From the NCBI GenBank assembly GCA_029582265.1, contig CM055837.1, positions 8,011,926 through 8,075,925 of the forward strand: 64,000 bases of DNA, read 5' to 3'. Source of the DNA: Zoroaster sp. YZ-2022. Lineage: Eukaryota; Echinodermata; Asteroidea; Forcipulatida; Zoroasteridae. A program made the translations under genes and the position numbers. The notes under the pieces are model-generated. The model saw only the letters and a program-made list of their open reading frames with translations, was not told the origin of the DNA and made no database searches. Every line of letters begins with the position of its first letter. The first letter of the stretch is position 1. Of the stretch, positions 22,620-35,660 are shown piece after piece.

Positions 22620-23204
22620 TCATACTCTAACACCGTTACATTGTGGCATTTAAGATTGGCGATTCTGCCACGAATTGCACTCAAATCTTCAGTTTACTTT
22701 TGAGAATTAATGTTTGCAACATTATTACGGTAAAATCCAGCATTGGCAGCCATTGGTACAATAAAAAAATCCGCTTCAAACAAACTTTACGACATCATAG
22801 AGGGGAAATTTTATGATAAATTTATTTAATAGTATCTTGGCTTTCTGTATCGACAAACATCAAAGGCCGATGGCCAAAAATCAGGATGTAATTTAGACGA
22901 TTTTCATTTGGGTTTAAGCGTTGTTAACGTACGCAACACAGCTTAACTGAACAGACAACAACGTCATGACCTTTATCCTCGTCCCCAGGACGCGCAATCT
23001 GATTATTATACGGACTACATACAGGAACATTGGTTGTCATTATCCGTGTTTACGTTCCGCCGGAAACCATCGAGACAAGCTGCATGTCTTACGATCGTAA
23101 CAAAATGGACACAGAACTAGGACTCGCAAATGATTTTGCGTTTTTTCGTAATTAATTAAAACATTACAAAGTGTTCTCTTGAAACAATCTTTAATGAAAA
23201 ATAT
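22620..23204. other. intergenic, nothing recognised
   Basis: No gene or repeat signature recognised; several CG and ACGT words but no open frame of interest. Confidence 0.45.
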
Positions 23205-23769
23205 TACCCCTCCCTTTTGAAAATGCCCATTGGTTTTGTACACACATGGTGATACCATTTGAACAGTGTTGGTAGCAAGCTTTACTACCATTCAAATCCA
23301 TTCAAATTGTTTTAAATGGTCGATACACTACACCTTGGTGTTTCCATCGCCGAATGGTTAAATGGTGAATGTACTACAGTGGTTTATCATTCAAATGGTT
23401 TTGAATGGTGGATACACTACACCTTGGTGTGTTTCACATAGCTGAATGGTGTCAAATGGTGAATGTACTACACAGTGGGTTATCATTCACTGGATACTGG
23501 TTAGTACACTTTTGTTTTTTGTATAGTCTCGCCTTATCTTTGGTTTTTACCCTCGAGTACCACACACAGTCTTGGAATAAATTATTTAAAAACAAAACCT
23601 GCAGTGTTTGCAAAAACATTATGTAGATAAAGTGGACTATCCATCATCTCAGTACCCTATGGAGTTTTAACACATGGTGGCCAGTGTACAAGTAATTGAT
23701 CTACCACTTAAAAATGGCACTAGGATCTTCAGGGTATAGCAGACCTGTCATTCAAAACCATTCACTTAA

Positions 23770-26389
23770 CCCTTTGCATGCTATTGGCGCAAATTTGCGC
23801 CAAGCTTCCTATTCCCACACGCTTAACGGCGCAAATATGCGCCCGGAGTCTGTGCCCACCTATTTATGCAAAATTCAAGAATCTCTTAACCCCTGACCTA
23901 CATCCGGGTATTTTATGATAATATCGTTGTATGGACGCCATTTTGCACATGTAATCTTCAAAACTTTTCTCACAAAATCTTTCAAAAATCATCAAAAATC
24001 ATCGTCAAAGCGTTGCGATTCTGATTAGTGTAAAACAAAGGGGTGTGTACCATGAATGAGGAAGCTTTTAGAGAGATTTGAGGACTCGGATTCGGATGAT
24101 TCGGACTTTGATGAGGTTTTGGTGAGTGATAATGTTGATAGTGATGGTGATGTGTACATGACCAATGATGAAACCGTATCGGACAACGAAGCGGCAGAGC
24201 TAGCACCGAACAGCGACCAACCTCCGGCAGCGGGTGATCGGCAGCGGGCACGTAGGGTGCAAGGTGGCGGAGACGCTTACCGGGTTGCTTTGCACAGGGC
24301 GTATCAGCATGACTGGCTCATGGATTTCAACCAGCCACACGGGCAGATGATTTTTGACAGGGAAGATGCCGATGATATTTCAGAGTATGGTATTTTTTCT
24401 CACTTCTTCGACTCTAATGTCATTGATTTGCTTGTAATTGAAACAAACAGATACGCAGCAACTACAATTGCAAACAAAGGCGGTTTTGACAGTCTTAGTA
24501 GTCACTCAAGGCATTTCTAGCAATATTGCTGCTTATGGGCATAGATAGACGCCCAAATTATGACGCCTATTGGACCACGGAATGGACAATTCAAGCCCCT
24601 GGTATTCGTGCCATTCTCTCTCGGGATAGATTCTATCTAATTCTGCAACTTTTCCACACTACGAACAATGCACTTTTGACTCAAGCAGGGGACCCTCATC
24701 ATGATCGTCGTGGGAAAATCAAACAAGTAATGGAAATGCTGGTGTCCCGATGGCAGTTAGCATATTACCCCGGCCGGGAGATATCGGTGGATGAGACCAT
24801 AATTCCTTTCAAAGGAAGAACCAGTATGAAGGTTTACAAGCCAAACAAACCGCACAAATGGGGGCTCAACTGCTGGAATGTTGCAGAAGCCAACACAGGA
24901 TATATATGGAACTCGGAACTATATCAAGGTAAAGCCAACAATGAAACAGAAGTGGGGCTATACAAAAATGTTGTGCTCCGATTATCTCAGCCCTTGAACA
25001 ATAAAAGGTCATCATATTTATATGGATAATCTATTCTCCTCCAGATTTGTTTAGTGCGCTTGCGAAAACAATATTGAGCTTGACACTAGTGTAAATCGTA
25101 GGCACGCCACAAGAAATCAAGGCCACCAAAATGAAAAGGGGATCCTCTTTGTGCAGTGCGAGACGGTGACCACTTGTTTTGTCTTGGTATGATAAGCGGC
25201 AGGTAAATGTGATGACGTCAGTTCATAATCAATCTACATTTGAGAAGGATGTTCGCTACCGTGGTCAAGTACAGCCTCGTACAATTGACAAGCCCGTTGC
25301 CATTGAGTGCTACACGAGATATATGGGTGGTGTTGATAGAGCCGATCAAGGCATGTGGTACTATCTAAACCTTCATAAGACACTAAAGTGGTGGAAGAAA
25401 GTTTTTGTATACTTGCTCGAAGTATCCTTCGTCAACAGTTGGATAATTTGGAAATCACTTCACGCCGGAACACGCCAAAAGCCTGAGAAATTTCGCTACT
25501 CGATTGTCCATGGTCTTTTAGAAGGACACGTAAGGCCAAACATGAGACCTGGACGTAGATCCCTTGACCAGCCTGCACGTCTGACGGATCGACACTTCAT
25601 GAAGCATATAACGGCTGTCACAGCAGCTGGCCGTAAAAGCAGACCAGACTGTGTTGTCTGCTCAAACCGCAGCGTAAAGCGCCACCAAACAGAATTTTCT
25701 TGTGAGGAATGTGACCTACCGATGTGCCCATCTCCATGCTTCCGCAGGTACCACACACTTGTGGGTTACAAAGCAGACTGTGTACCAGGATACCACTAAC
25801 ACTTGAAGACCTGAACATAACATTCTGTTACATTATTATTTATGCGTGTGGTAAAGTTCCAAGACTTATCAAGAAGCGTATTGTTTGCTTTGTTTTTTTT
25901 CTGTTCATATATTATCACGCGGAATAAAATAGTACATCTACAACATGCACAAACACAATAATTACACGAGCACGGAGAGAACTCTTTTGGATTTGGTTTT
26001 TATTATACAACCAAAAACAATGGACAGTTTATAGCATGAACAGTAGTTCCACTACCCATGTGTTGTGTGTGTGTTTACAATATGTACATGTACATGTATG
26101 CACATGTGCATGCACAATAGTATGCTCAACGTAAGGTTTGAACTATTTGTAATTCCATATTTTCAAAGTTGTGTAACTTCCACATTTTATATCCCACACA
26201 TCTGATTTTTTGACTGATGTTTTGCAAATTTCATACTCTACAATCTTTTTATTTTGAGTTTTGTAATACAAATACTCCTTCATATAGAAAAAAGCTTGTG
26301 AATGCATCCATGCCTATTTTGTGTGTCTGTGCAGAAATAATGCAGCGGGGAGGGAATAGTCAGTGCACTGAATGGTAGCATGCAAAGGG
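23770..26389 (+). mobile_element. piggyBac element, 2,620 bp, TTAA duplication
   Basis: Perfect 14-bp inverted ends CCCTTTGCATGCTA and TAGCATGCAAAGGG are flanked by TTAA at 23766-23769 and 26390-26393. The left subterminal region has palindromic GGCGCAAATTTGCGCC and a GGCGCAAATATGCGCC copy, likely transposase sites. It carries a broken transposase. Well-preserved ends suggest it could still be mobilised in trans. Confidence 0.95.
24050..25799 (+). pseudogene. piggyBac transposase, frameshifted
   Basis: Three overlapping-frame blocks together cover a PGBD-type transposase. Block 1 (24056-24520) has an acidic start (LERFEDSDSDDSDFDEVLVS) and ETNRYA. Block 2 (24526-25029) has LLLMGIDRRPNYDAYW, VDETIIPFKGR with the first catalytic Asp, and HKWGLNCWNVAE. 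Block 3 (25179-25799) has GGVDRADQ with a later catalytic Asp and a C-terminal Cys-rich zinc ribbon (CVVCSNRSVKRHQTEFSCEE, CDLPMCPSPCFRRYH). Frame changes lie near 24500 and 25005, and the 25030-25178 bridge is also shifted; the YMDNLFSS motif survives there in another frame. Not functional as it stands. Confidence 0.9.
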
Positions 26390-26631
26390 TTAAGTCACCA
26401 GCATAGAGGGTCCATTGATTCACCACTTGGAAGTATCCAAACAAGGTTTTGTATTAGCTGTACTACCATTTGGAAAGATCCAAACAAGGTTTTGTATTAG
26501 CTGACCTACCATTGAAAACCATTTGGGGAATCAATACTGTACAGTTATTTCACCATTCAAAACCACACAAGTGAATGGTTTCAAATGGTGCATCAACTGT
26601 ATGAAAAAGGTACCAAAAGTAGGAGGGTTAA

Positions 26632-29459
26632 CCCATATGTACCGAACTACGGATTTTCCGTAGAACGCGCAAATGCTGAAAGTACCGAACTACGGATTTT
26701 CCCGTAGAACATTCTACAACAAACTGAATTACATCATCAGGGAAACCCGTTACCATATATGGGCATAAGCTATCCCATAAGCCTCTTGGAGGTTTCTCTT
26801 CACAGACGCCATTTTATTTCAATCGTTTTCCGCTTTTGAGGGCTTTTTCCGGGACTTTTAGTAAAATTCTTTGAGTTTTGCGATTTTCGTATCCCAGATT
26901 ACGTATATACCCAGCCACCACTAGTGTATTTTCGGAGATACGGTGTTGTAATTTGACGGTTTTTGCCATTTTCTACTGGATAAACGTGAAGGTAACGGAA
27001 CCAAGGTAACTACCGGTAGTCTATGAATATGTGTAGCCTACATCATGTATTTCAATTTTTTTACAATGTTCGCATAAACATTGCATGACTACGGGTTTCG
27101 CATGTCAAATTTATATCCATGTAAACAAAACGCTTGTTACGCACGATGGAAGGAGATTTATGATGTAATTTTGATGCTTCCTAATCCTACATGTATCTTC
27201 GATAATGAGTGAACAATACTAACACTCACAACAATACAAAAATACTAACATTTAGGCTATCCATATTTATCATTTTATGGTAGTGTGAGTAGGCTCATCG
27301 TGTTGGTAGGGCCTATCAATATCATAAATTTCTGTAATTGTTAGCGCATGCTATTTGGCAAACATTGTTAGTTTTATTACTTCAGCGCACATGTACAAAG
27401 TACCTGCTTGGTCGATGATGCTGATGTACATGTAACGTTAGGACAGGTCTAACGTTAGGCTACATCAAAACATGTAAATAAATTTATGACATTTTATTTT
27501 TCTTCCAAACAGGATTGATTTGTCTTGGGAACTTACACGACACCTAACGCATATTTTGTGGTTGGAAAAGATTATACCAGGCCATTACTCATTATACTAG
27601 CCTAGATACTGGCGCTGGTGGATGAAACTGATGCCAAGCTGAAGGTAAATTATTTACATTTTGTTTATCACATCAGTAGGCTTATGCAATCACTCCCTTT
27701 GTAATTTGTTCTGCAATGTTTCAGCTGTAAAACATTTGAAAAATTGAAAACACCGATAGGCCTCAGCCCTGCCTACATGTAGATGCCTATATCGTATGCC
27801 TACATGTACATGTAACTGTTACTAATGTAACAATTACTGCACCATGGGAATCGTGGAACTTCCGCAGGTAACCCACGTAATGCTACATAACAGATTTACC
27901 CAACCCGTTTGCATTTATTTACCGACCCATGGCACTTCCGCTGTGAATGGTGAATGGCGCCTGTTCTCTGTAAATGCCACCATGCGCTACATAGTCTGTA
28001 TGTACATGTATGTCACAGTGATACACACACATGCTATACAAATTAGGGCTACATTGTCAATAAATGATGTACATATATTTTACATTTCTTCAGGATTGAC
28101 TTTGTGTTGTTTGACATCGCATCATGGCGGCATCCATTGCTACTCTTCTGATTCGGATTCGGACACTGTTCCCTTGAATATTGTTCGGCGATACTGCACA
28201 GAAATTCTCAATTTGCTAACAAACTAAACGCCGGATCATACGTTACCAATGCTGATATTTTTGGTGACACTGAAAGTGAAAGCGATGACGAGGCCGATGA
28301 CATGAGTGACTTTGATTTTGGACCCGTCTCAACATCATGACAGCGGCAGCGGCAATGACAGCGATGTAGGACCAACATCTGTTCCTACATGTATTGTGCC
28401 ATCATGTAGCACAGTTATGGCTGCTGAGCCAATGCCATCAGATGACGACAGTGACGGGTTGCTAACTAAAGTTTGCGGTGGTACCACAAGGTTTTTTGGT
28501 ACATGTTAGATATTGCTATATTGAATAGCTTTATTATTTATAACAAATCTCACAATCAAACCATAAAATTGCGCCTAGTTTCGGGAGCCGCCTATGTTCA
28601 CAGCTCATTGACGGAATACTTATCGTAAATGGGAATACTGTAGCCGTGCGGATCACACAGCACGATGAACTGCACTCCCTAAATCATGCCCCCAAAAATG
28701 TCAGTTGGCACCACATGCAAGGTACACATTCAACGTGTTGACACCATATATTCATGTACAATATGTAATGTCCACATGTGCCCGGATCCATGCTTTTGCT
28801 CGATATCATTATATGGAGAAGTTTCCATATGATGATCCCAATAAAAGCACGAACAACTGAAACTAAAAGCGACATGAGTACATGTAGAAATGCAAGAAAC
28901 AAGTCTTGTTATATCGTAAGAGGTCTTTGGATGATAATGGTTCATGGACATTACATATTGCACATGATACAAACCCCTGTTTTATTTTTGCATTCTATCT
29001 GTTGAATTGAAATACATTGTAGTAGAAAAGTAAAACAAATTGTTTCGCTTATATTGTACTGTAAATTCCATATTCATGGGTCAATATAAAATTATATGCC
29101 ATTTTGAAGCTACTGAGGAGGGGTTTCTAATAAATTGATTTATTCACATGTAACTGCTAATAATATTTTATATTGTGAAAATATGTAAATAGATATGAAT
29201 TTTCACATGTTATTTCATTAATATTTCAGATTTGGACACCATAATTTCAATTTCCAGTGGAAACATAGGTTGACCAAATATATGTGAGAATAAAGACAAT
29301 TCCATACTCTTTCAAATGATATAAAGGTTGTTGTAGTTTTATTTGTAGACTCCAGTAATTTAATAAAATTAATTAGCATACTGCACAGCTAGTGTGTGTG
29401 GCAATGGCTTAGGTACCTAATAGTTTTTGGCGTGGGTTTTATGGCTTAGGCAATATGGG
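26632..29459 (+). mobile_element. second, decayed piggyBac-type element, 2,828 bp
   Basis: The left end CCCATATGTACCG follows TTAA (26628-26631) and the right end AATATGGG precedes TTAA (29460-29463). The interior keeps acidic N-terminal pieces (about 28256-28330, FGDTESESDDEADDMSDFDF) and, near 28750-28795, the zinc-ribbon motif ICNVHMCPDPCF of piggyBac C-termini. Most of the catalytic domain is missing. A duplicated TACCGAACTACGGATTTTCC motif lies just inside the left end. It shares its left TTAA with the right border of the preceding MITE. Confidence 0.7.
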
Positions 29460-29463
29460 TTAA

Positions 29464-29850
29464 TGTTAATTATCATTTTCATTTCAGTATTTATCACGAA
29501 ATGGTAATGCATAGGCCTATAGAAAGACACCATGAGTTACGATCGTTAGTATGATCTTATTGATATGGTTTGGAAGATAGTTGAAGAGTCAGTTGAAGGG
29601 GGTCATAGCAGGTCATAATATTAACACAAGGACAAGTAAATATCAGGTAGCAGTGCTCTCAGTTAATGGAATTCATTTAGATCATTTAAAAATGTCACAT
29701 TTTTGTGTCTTTTTTCCTGGGGATGATACAAATAAAATACTTGAAAATCACAGCCTAAATATATTTTATATATCAGACTGATATGTAAGATAACACATCA
29801 AGAAAAATGGGCTATAATAGTCTCCATTAATGCATTATTATTATACTACT
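29464..29850. other. intergenic, nothing recognised
   Basis: AT-rich sequence with no recognised element; a short open frame at 29581-29781 has no family features. Confidence 0.4.
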
Positions 29851-29852
29851 CA

Positions 29853-29985
29853 AACAATTTAGGAACACCGGATTTTAACATCAAATAGGTTTGAAATTTC
29901 CCATGAACGGGATTTTCATTGCAACCCCTCTCTCTTTCAGTAGTCATGTCATGAAATGTAATCACTACATGCATCTATATCAAGC
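29853..29985. repeat. dispersed repeat, partner at 1023-1165
   Basis: CACCGGATTTTAACATCAAA, TTTCCCATGAACGGGATTTT and GTAATCACTACATGCATC match the copy at 1023-1165. Here it runs directly into the GCGGTAACACCATGTG repeat. Confidence 0.6.
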
Positions 29986-29989
29986 TGGT

Positions 29990-30335
29990 TTGCGGTAACA
30001 CCATGTGTTTATCTCAACTAACGTGAAGCTGAGGTACAGGTTCTGAAAAGAATCAGACAGTACAACTTCGTATCTCAACCTTCGTATGAGAAAGGTTCAA
30101 GGAGAACCAATTTCGGGCAACCCTCGTTTTTCTCTACTGTCGCTAAGGAAATCATGTCTGTCCTTTTGGGGAAAACTTGCCCAACTTGTTTCGAAACCGG
30201 TAGTAGACCTTAATGTCAGCTTCCCTCAGGATACGCTGAATTTGTGTGAAGTGTGGCCGATGTACACGTGGGTTTTTCGCCGCGCCAGAGGATCGTGGAG
30301 AGCTCCTATTCGGGAGGAAACTTAAGTTTATCAGG
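29990..30335 (+). repeat. GCGGTAACACCATGTG repeat, second Penelope-related subfamily
   Basis: TTTGCGGTAACACCATGTGT and GAAGCTGAGGTACAGGTTCT, GAAAGGTTCAAGGAGAACCA and ATTTCGGGCAA also occur at 34485-34705. The terminal motif is close to GCGGTGACACCATGTG at 12.3 and 22.2 kb, suggesting related ends with different bodies. Non-coding. Confidence 0.5.
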
Positions 30336-31375
30336 TCTGTACCCATTGTCTCTTAACACGGCAGGAGGATGGCAAGTGCTTCTTATCACTGATAGTAGTG
30401 TGCCCTTCAAGTAGGGTGCGTATTCATTTGAGGATTTCACGGATGGTGGTGGAAACCGGCATTTAGGTAGCGTGTGTGTGTGGGTTTTCTGTAAACCGAA
30501 TGCATTTTATTGTATTTAATATTATTGGTGACTTTTTTATTTTATAAAATTTTTGTTTCGAGTTTTTTTCAGATAAAAAATACCGGTTAACCCGTCAAAT
30601 GTTTTTAATTTTTAGAAGTGATGCTGCTATCAACAAATTTTTGGAAAAAGGTTCGACCTCACCAAAATTATACTAACCCGGCCCTTCAAATTAGTTCATA
30701 TTTGGTATGGTAATTTTGACTAAAAAATCTAATATTTCAAGTTTTAGCCCCATTGGACCAACAGTTTGAGCTATTACTAGGCTGGCCATTTTTAAAATTT
30801 GGTCAAAATGGAATCCAAATTATTTTTGATGTAGAAGCCAAATAGAAGTATTATGACCGAGATGAACTTGGGTGAAAATTATACCCCAACACAGTTTTCT
30901 ACAAAATATCAACTTGATGCAAAATGGCATACTCTTGTGTACTATGTAAATCTATGGGACATCAAGTTTACCATGTAGTCTTTATTGCAACCTGATTGAG
31001 AATGAACACCGACTTTAAAGTGCATTAGCAATCTTTAATGATCCTTCGTTGTCTAAAGATTCATCATTTTGAATTTTTAAGGTACAGTGTCACAACCAAC
31101 CCGTGAGGGTTCTAAGGAAGCAAAACACATACTGCAGAAGTAAAACCACCACAAAGAAATCCAGAACATATATTTACATTAATTTAAAATTTATTTACAA
31201 ATTAGTTATTTATTTTACAATTCATTTATTCCTTTCAAATATTAATCTAAATCACTATAGGCCTAATATAACCATTAATTCATGAAATTATTTTATAAAT
31301 CGTATTCTTGATCTCTAATTTTTGGAACACAACGACTAACCAACGTATCATTATAATCCTTGACAACTTAGTTAT
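30336..31375. other. intergenic, nothing recognised
   Basis: Unique-looking AT-rich DNA leading into a tandem array; no open frame or RNA gene recognised. Confidence 0.45.
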
Positions 31376-31379
31376 TCCA

Positions 31380-32345
31380 TTCCAATTATTTCATTCCAAT
31401 TAGTTCATTATTTATACAAATCACTAATGAAATTACTTTATACTTCAACCAACTATAATCTAGATCTATTTATCCAATCCAATATCAATCACTGAATAAT
31501 TATATTCCAATTATTTATACAAATCACTAATGAAATTACTTTATACTTCAACCAACTATAATCTAGATCTATTTATCCAATCCAATATCAATCACTGAAC
31601 AATTATATTCCAATTATTTATACAAATCACTAATGAAATTACTTTATAAAAACCAACTATAATCTAGATCTATTTATCCAATCCAGTATAAATCACTGAA
31701 CAATTCTATTCCAATTATTCCATTATTTATACAAATCATTAATGAAATTACTTTATACTTCAACCAACTATAATCTAGATCTATTTATCCAATCCAATAT
31801 CAATCACTGAACAATTATATTCCAATTATTTATACAAATCACTAATGAAATTACTTTATACTTCAACCAACTATAATCTAGATCTATTTATCCAATCCAG
31901 TATCAATCACTGAATAATTTCTATTCCAATTAGTTCATTATTTATACAAATCACTAATGAAATTACTTTATACTTCAACCAACTATAATCTAGATCTATT
32001 TATCCAATCCAATATCAATCACTGAACAATTATATTCCAATTATTTATACAAATCACTAATGAAATTACTTTATACTTCAACCAACTATAATCTAGATCT
32101 ATTTATCCAATCCAATATCAATCACTGAACAATTATATTCCAATTATTTATACAAATCACTAATGAAATTACTTTATACTTCAACCAACTATAATCTAGA
32201 TCTATTTATCCAATCCAGTATAAATCACTGAACAATTCTATTCCAATTATTCCATTATTTATACAAATCATTAATGAAATTACTTTATACTTCAACCAAC
32301 TATAATCTAGATCTATTTATCCAATCCAATATAAATCACTGAACA
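31380..32345 (+). repeat. AT-rich tandem repeat, about 103-113 bp unit, nine or so copies
   Basis: Each unit has ACTTTATACTTCAACCAACT, ATAATCTAGATCTATTTATC, CAATCACTGAACAATTATAT and TATTTATACAAATCACTAAT. Starts at 31435, 31538 and 31641 give a 103-bp period; other units are about 6-10 bp longer because of an added TTCCATTA or TTAGTTCATTA piece. Copies are very similar, so amplification is recent. Confidence 0.9.
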
Positions 32346-34200
32346 ATTCTAATCTAGACTCGATTCAATCCGCACCACCTTAATACATAGATTAATTTCT
32401 CAACATCCACCACCTCAACATTCTTGCATAAGCGGTTGCATCCTGAAGCCGTTATAAAAGTACCCCTCCTTCATTACGTTTATAAACCCGCAGTGTATTT
32501 TTGTTTATAAGTACTACGTTGAGCCAGTTGTTCCTCCACTTGATAGATGTTTGTAGTCTGCGTAGTTTGTGGACGGGTAAGACGCTTACTGTGACCTTTC
32601 TGGACGTCTAGCCTCCAAACACATAAAATTCATTGCGTTCTCGAAAGGTGAATGTTGAAACAAGGCAGTCGTTGATAAAGCAGTCATGAAAACGGTTACA
32701 CAAGGGCCATCTATAATAATTACAAATTACAGTTCACTAGTAATGTTGTAATCAATTAAGACAATGAGTTCTAATTTCAAGTAAATTAAAAGCAGTTTCA
32801 TTTCCATAAATAAACTTCCAAATTGAATGAATAAAAACAACTTACGATTGTCTGAATTCTCAAGATTCCATTCAATGCCCCTCCGAGCCAAGCTTCTACA
32901 GATCTTTACTATCTATGCTGGTGGCCTGGGCATCAGTGGGGAGAAGGATCGACACTCATGTACTGAAGCACATGTACACACCACAACCACTATCTGGCAT
33001 ACTGACAAACCTCCCACACACACTCCTGCTTTTTTATCTTACAATAGACTCGCTGCTCGCTCAAGCACGGCGCTGCATACCAAAAGGACTCCCCATACAA
33101 AAGTACAATTGTAAATAATATAAAAAAAACAGATAAATGGTCAGTTGTAACAAAAACAATTATTATTATGCAACCATGACCCTTAAAGAAAATACACTAA
33201 AAGACTTTTAAATCACTCAATCTGGGTCGAGATGTGACATACAGTTTATATTTAAAGAATCGACTTTAGAGCAATGGATGATGATCTCTGTAACAGGCTA
33301 TTCAATAAATAAACTTCACCTCTTAGAGACTTCTCATTTTACTGAAAAATTTGGGAATTTCCAGGCCAGAATTTCAGTGAAAAGAAATTGGAAATTCCAC
33401 TGCTATAACAATGACTTTTTGGGGTGTAATTAATTTCTGAAATACCCAACCTGTGAAAAAGAGTGAATAAACAATTTCACATAATTTATTATCTATTTAT
33501 ATTGTCAAGTTGGTCCCACAATCCCAGTAAATCTGCCCCTGCCCTGCCCCTCCCGCCCCCCCCTGACAATGTTGGCTCTCATTCCAAGGTCTGTGCTCCG
33601 GCTGGAGATAACATTGGTGGGGGGTGCGGGGAGTGGGTGACAGGGGAGGGTATGTTTATTGTCACGTGTCCCAACCATTTTTGGCCGGGATTGTAGGTTT
33701 TGGAATCATCCCTAATTTGAACGGTTTTAATCAATTGTATGGCATATATTAATTTTGAACGTCAGAATGGGAAGATGAAATGGGGAAATTAAATTCTCAT
33801 GAGCAGGAGGGACCAAATTTACAAATGATATGATAGCTCTCAGCTATCAATCAAATGTGACCGGATCTTATGAAATGAGTCTTAAGGTGATGTCAGCACA
33901 AATTGAGTTTTTATGTGGTCCTGAAAGAGCACATTCTCCTCTTCCATTTGATAAAAAAAATTAAGTTCATACGTTATAAAATACGGAAGTTATACCATAA
34001 AACACATTGCCTCGGCCTGCAGTGTCAGAGGAAAAAAACCCTTAAAAAAACAAACGGGAATATCATACTATTTCTGGTTTTATTTACATCATTCTTTACA
34101 ACCATTTGTTTTTTAAGTCAACATGGCTGCAAAATACACAAAAAAGTATACTTCTATTTGTGTTGCATGCATGTGCAGTCAGAATTTTAAAAAGTTGTTT
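32346..34200. other. intergenic, no gene supported
   Basis: Short open frames at 32827-33114 and 33463-33696 show no family features; the second is a C/G-rich low-complexity patch bounded by ACAATCCCAG and its rough inverse GGGATTGTAG, possibly a small degraded inverted-repeat element. Confidence 0.4.
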
Positions 34201-34212
34201 ACGGGTAATTGG

Positions 34213-34982
34213 AACCGAAAAATGGAACCAGGTAATGATAGTTTCGGTTGGGTATCTGGGTACACAGATACCTGGCACAGCCATAATAAGTATCTCAATC
34301 AATTTATTTTTTTCATAGTGATAATTTTTTTCATCACAATTTACTGATATCTTGATAAGTTGAAAAGTACTCAATAACATAATCAAATAAAAGAACATTA
34401 TTGTGATATCCGATATCACTCAAGCTTCATAATCATTCTGTTGTCAAATGAAGGCTGTGTTTCTAAGGTTTTTCTACAGATATCGTTTCGGTTTGCGGTA
34501 ACACCATGTGTTTATCTCAACTAACGTGAAGCTGAGGTACAGGTTCTGAAAAGAACCGTATCACAACTTGTATCTCAACCTTCGTTAAGTGAGAAAGGTT
34601 CAAGGGAGAACCAATTTCGGGCAACTCGTTTTTCTCTACTGTCGCTAAGTGAGAAATATGGTTCAGGGAGAACCATGGGGACTTCACGGGTTATTCTCTA
34701 CAGACTTTGTTTTTTATGCATACATTTTAACAATTTAATTTGAAGGTTTAATATCGAGTACTAACAAGCCTACCCACATAGTACAACTTAGAAACATTAT
34801 TTCTGGGATTTCAATTTCAGCAAACCTTTAAATAACTATTGCAAGACATTCAAGTAACCATTTTATAGACCTTGTGCATTTGACGTCATCTAAACACATG
34901 CAATCATTTTGGTTATCACCAAAATCGGACTTGTGTCAGCTTTTACAATTAGCCAGCACGTAAGGTGCAAACACAGTATTAA
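34213..34982 (+). repeat. copy of the 3225-3885 block with an internal insertion
   Basis: Same order of shared blocks as at 3.2-3.9 kb. About 34485-34705 is extra and is itself a GCGGTAACACCATGTG-type repeat like 29990-30335, ending near TTCTCTACAGACTTTG. The block ends at the TTAA used by the next MITE. Confidence 0.7.
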
Positions 34983-35361
34983 CCCTTCTACTGTTTGACC
35001 ATTTGAAACCATTCAAAATTTCCAAAAATTTTCCACCAAAATGCCCATTGGTTTTGTACACACATGGTGATATCATTTGAACAGTGTTGGTAGCAAGCTT
35101 TACTACCATTCAAATCCATTCAAATGCATAGAGGGTCCATTGATTCACCACTTAGAACCAATAGAAGTATCCAAACAAGGTTTTGTATTAGCTATACTAC
35201 CATTTGGAAAGATCCAAACAAAGTTTTGTATTAGGTGACCTACCATTCAAAACCATTTGGGAGAATCAATACTGTACAGTTATTTCACCGTTCAAAACCA
35301 CAAAAGCGAATGGTTTCAAATGGTGGATCAACTTATGAAAAAGGTACCAGAAGTCGGAGTG
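34983..35361 (+). mobile_element. 379-bp TTAA-type MITE
   Basis: CCCTTCTACTG at the left and AGTCGGAGTG at the right are flanked by TTAA at 34979-34982 and 35362-35365. The interior matches the flanks of the piggyBac at 23.8 kb. The ends resemble those of the 52078-52391 element (CTCTCCTACT / AGAAGGG), so these MITE families may use the same transposase. Confidence 0.75.
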
Positions 35362-35365
35362 TTAA

Positions 35366-35660
35366 TGAGCCAAATGCGAGTACATATGTTAATTTTGCCT
35401 TTGTGTTTAGTTGGTGTTTTGCATCACACTGATGACTCGTGCGCTAAGAAACAAATTCTTTTACAAAAACATCTTAGTCGCACAATATCTATCAGGGGTG
35501 TGATTTGAAAAAGTTTTTAAAAAAATATATAAAAAATCCTGAAAAATGGGTAGCGGGCCTGGGTCTCCCTTTGGTCTAGAGAACAAAGCCCCTGAACCTC
35601 CTGGATGTTTAATTTTGGAGGATTTACAGACTCTCCACATCATAACAAACAGGAAACCTG
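35366..35660 (+). repeat. dispersed repeat shared with 11874-12155
   Basis: Matches the copy at 11.9-12.15 kb over most of its length, including GTGTTTAGTTGGTGTTTTGC and GAGGATTTACAGACTCTCCA. Function unknown. Confidence 0.6.

Larger units (their letters stand above)
23205..26627 (+). mobile_element. TTAA-type MITE host copy, split by a piggyBac element
   Basis: The flanks of the 23770-26389 piggyBac, namely 23205-23769 and 26390-26627, match the compact copy at 34983-35361 (ATGCCCATTGGTTTTGTACA, TAGAGGGTCCATTGATTCAC, GGTACCAAAAGTAGGAGGG). The right terminus AGTAGGAGGG abuts TTAA. The left part has expanded TTCAAATGGTTTTGAATGG and GGTGGATACACTACACC repeats. The left terminus near 23205 is eroded (TTACCCCTCCCTTTTG). 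Confidence 0.65.

Noticed and set aside
31103..32345. CRISPR-like array from the regular 103-113-bp repeats
   Set aside because: Repeats are contiguous with no unique spacers; eukaryotic satellite.
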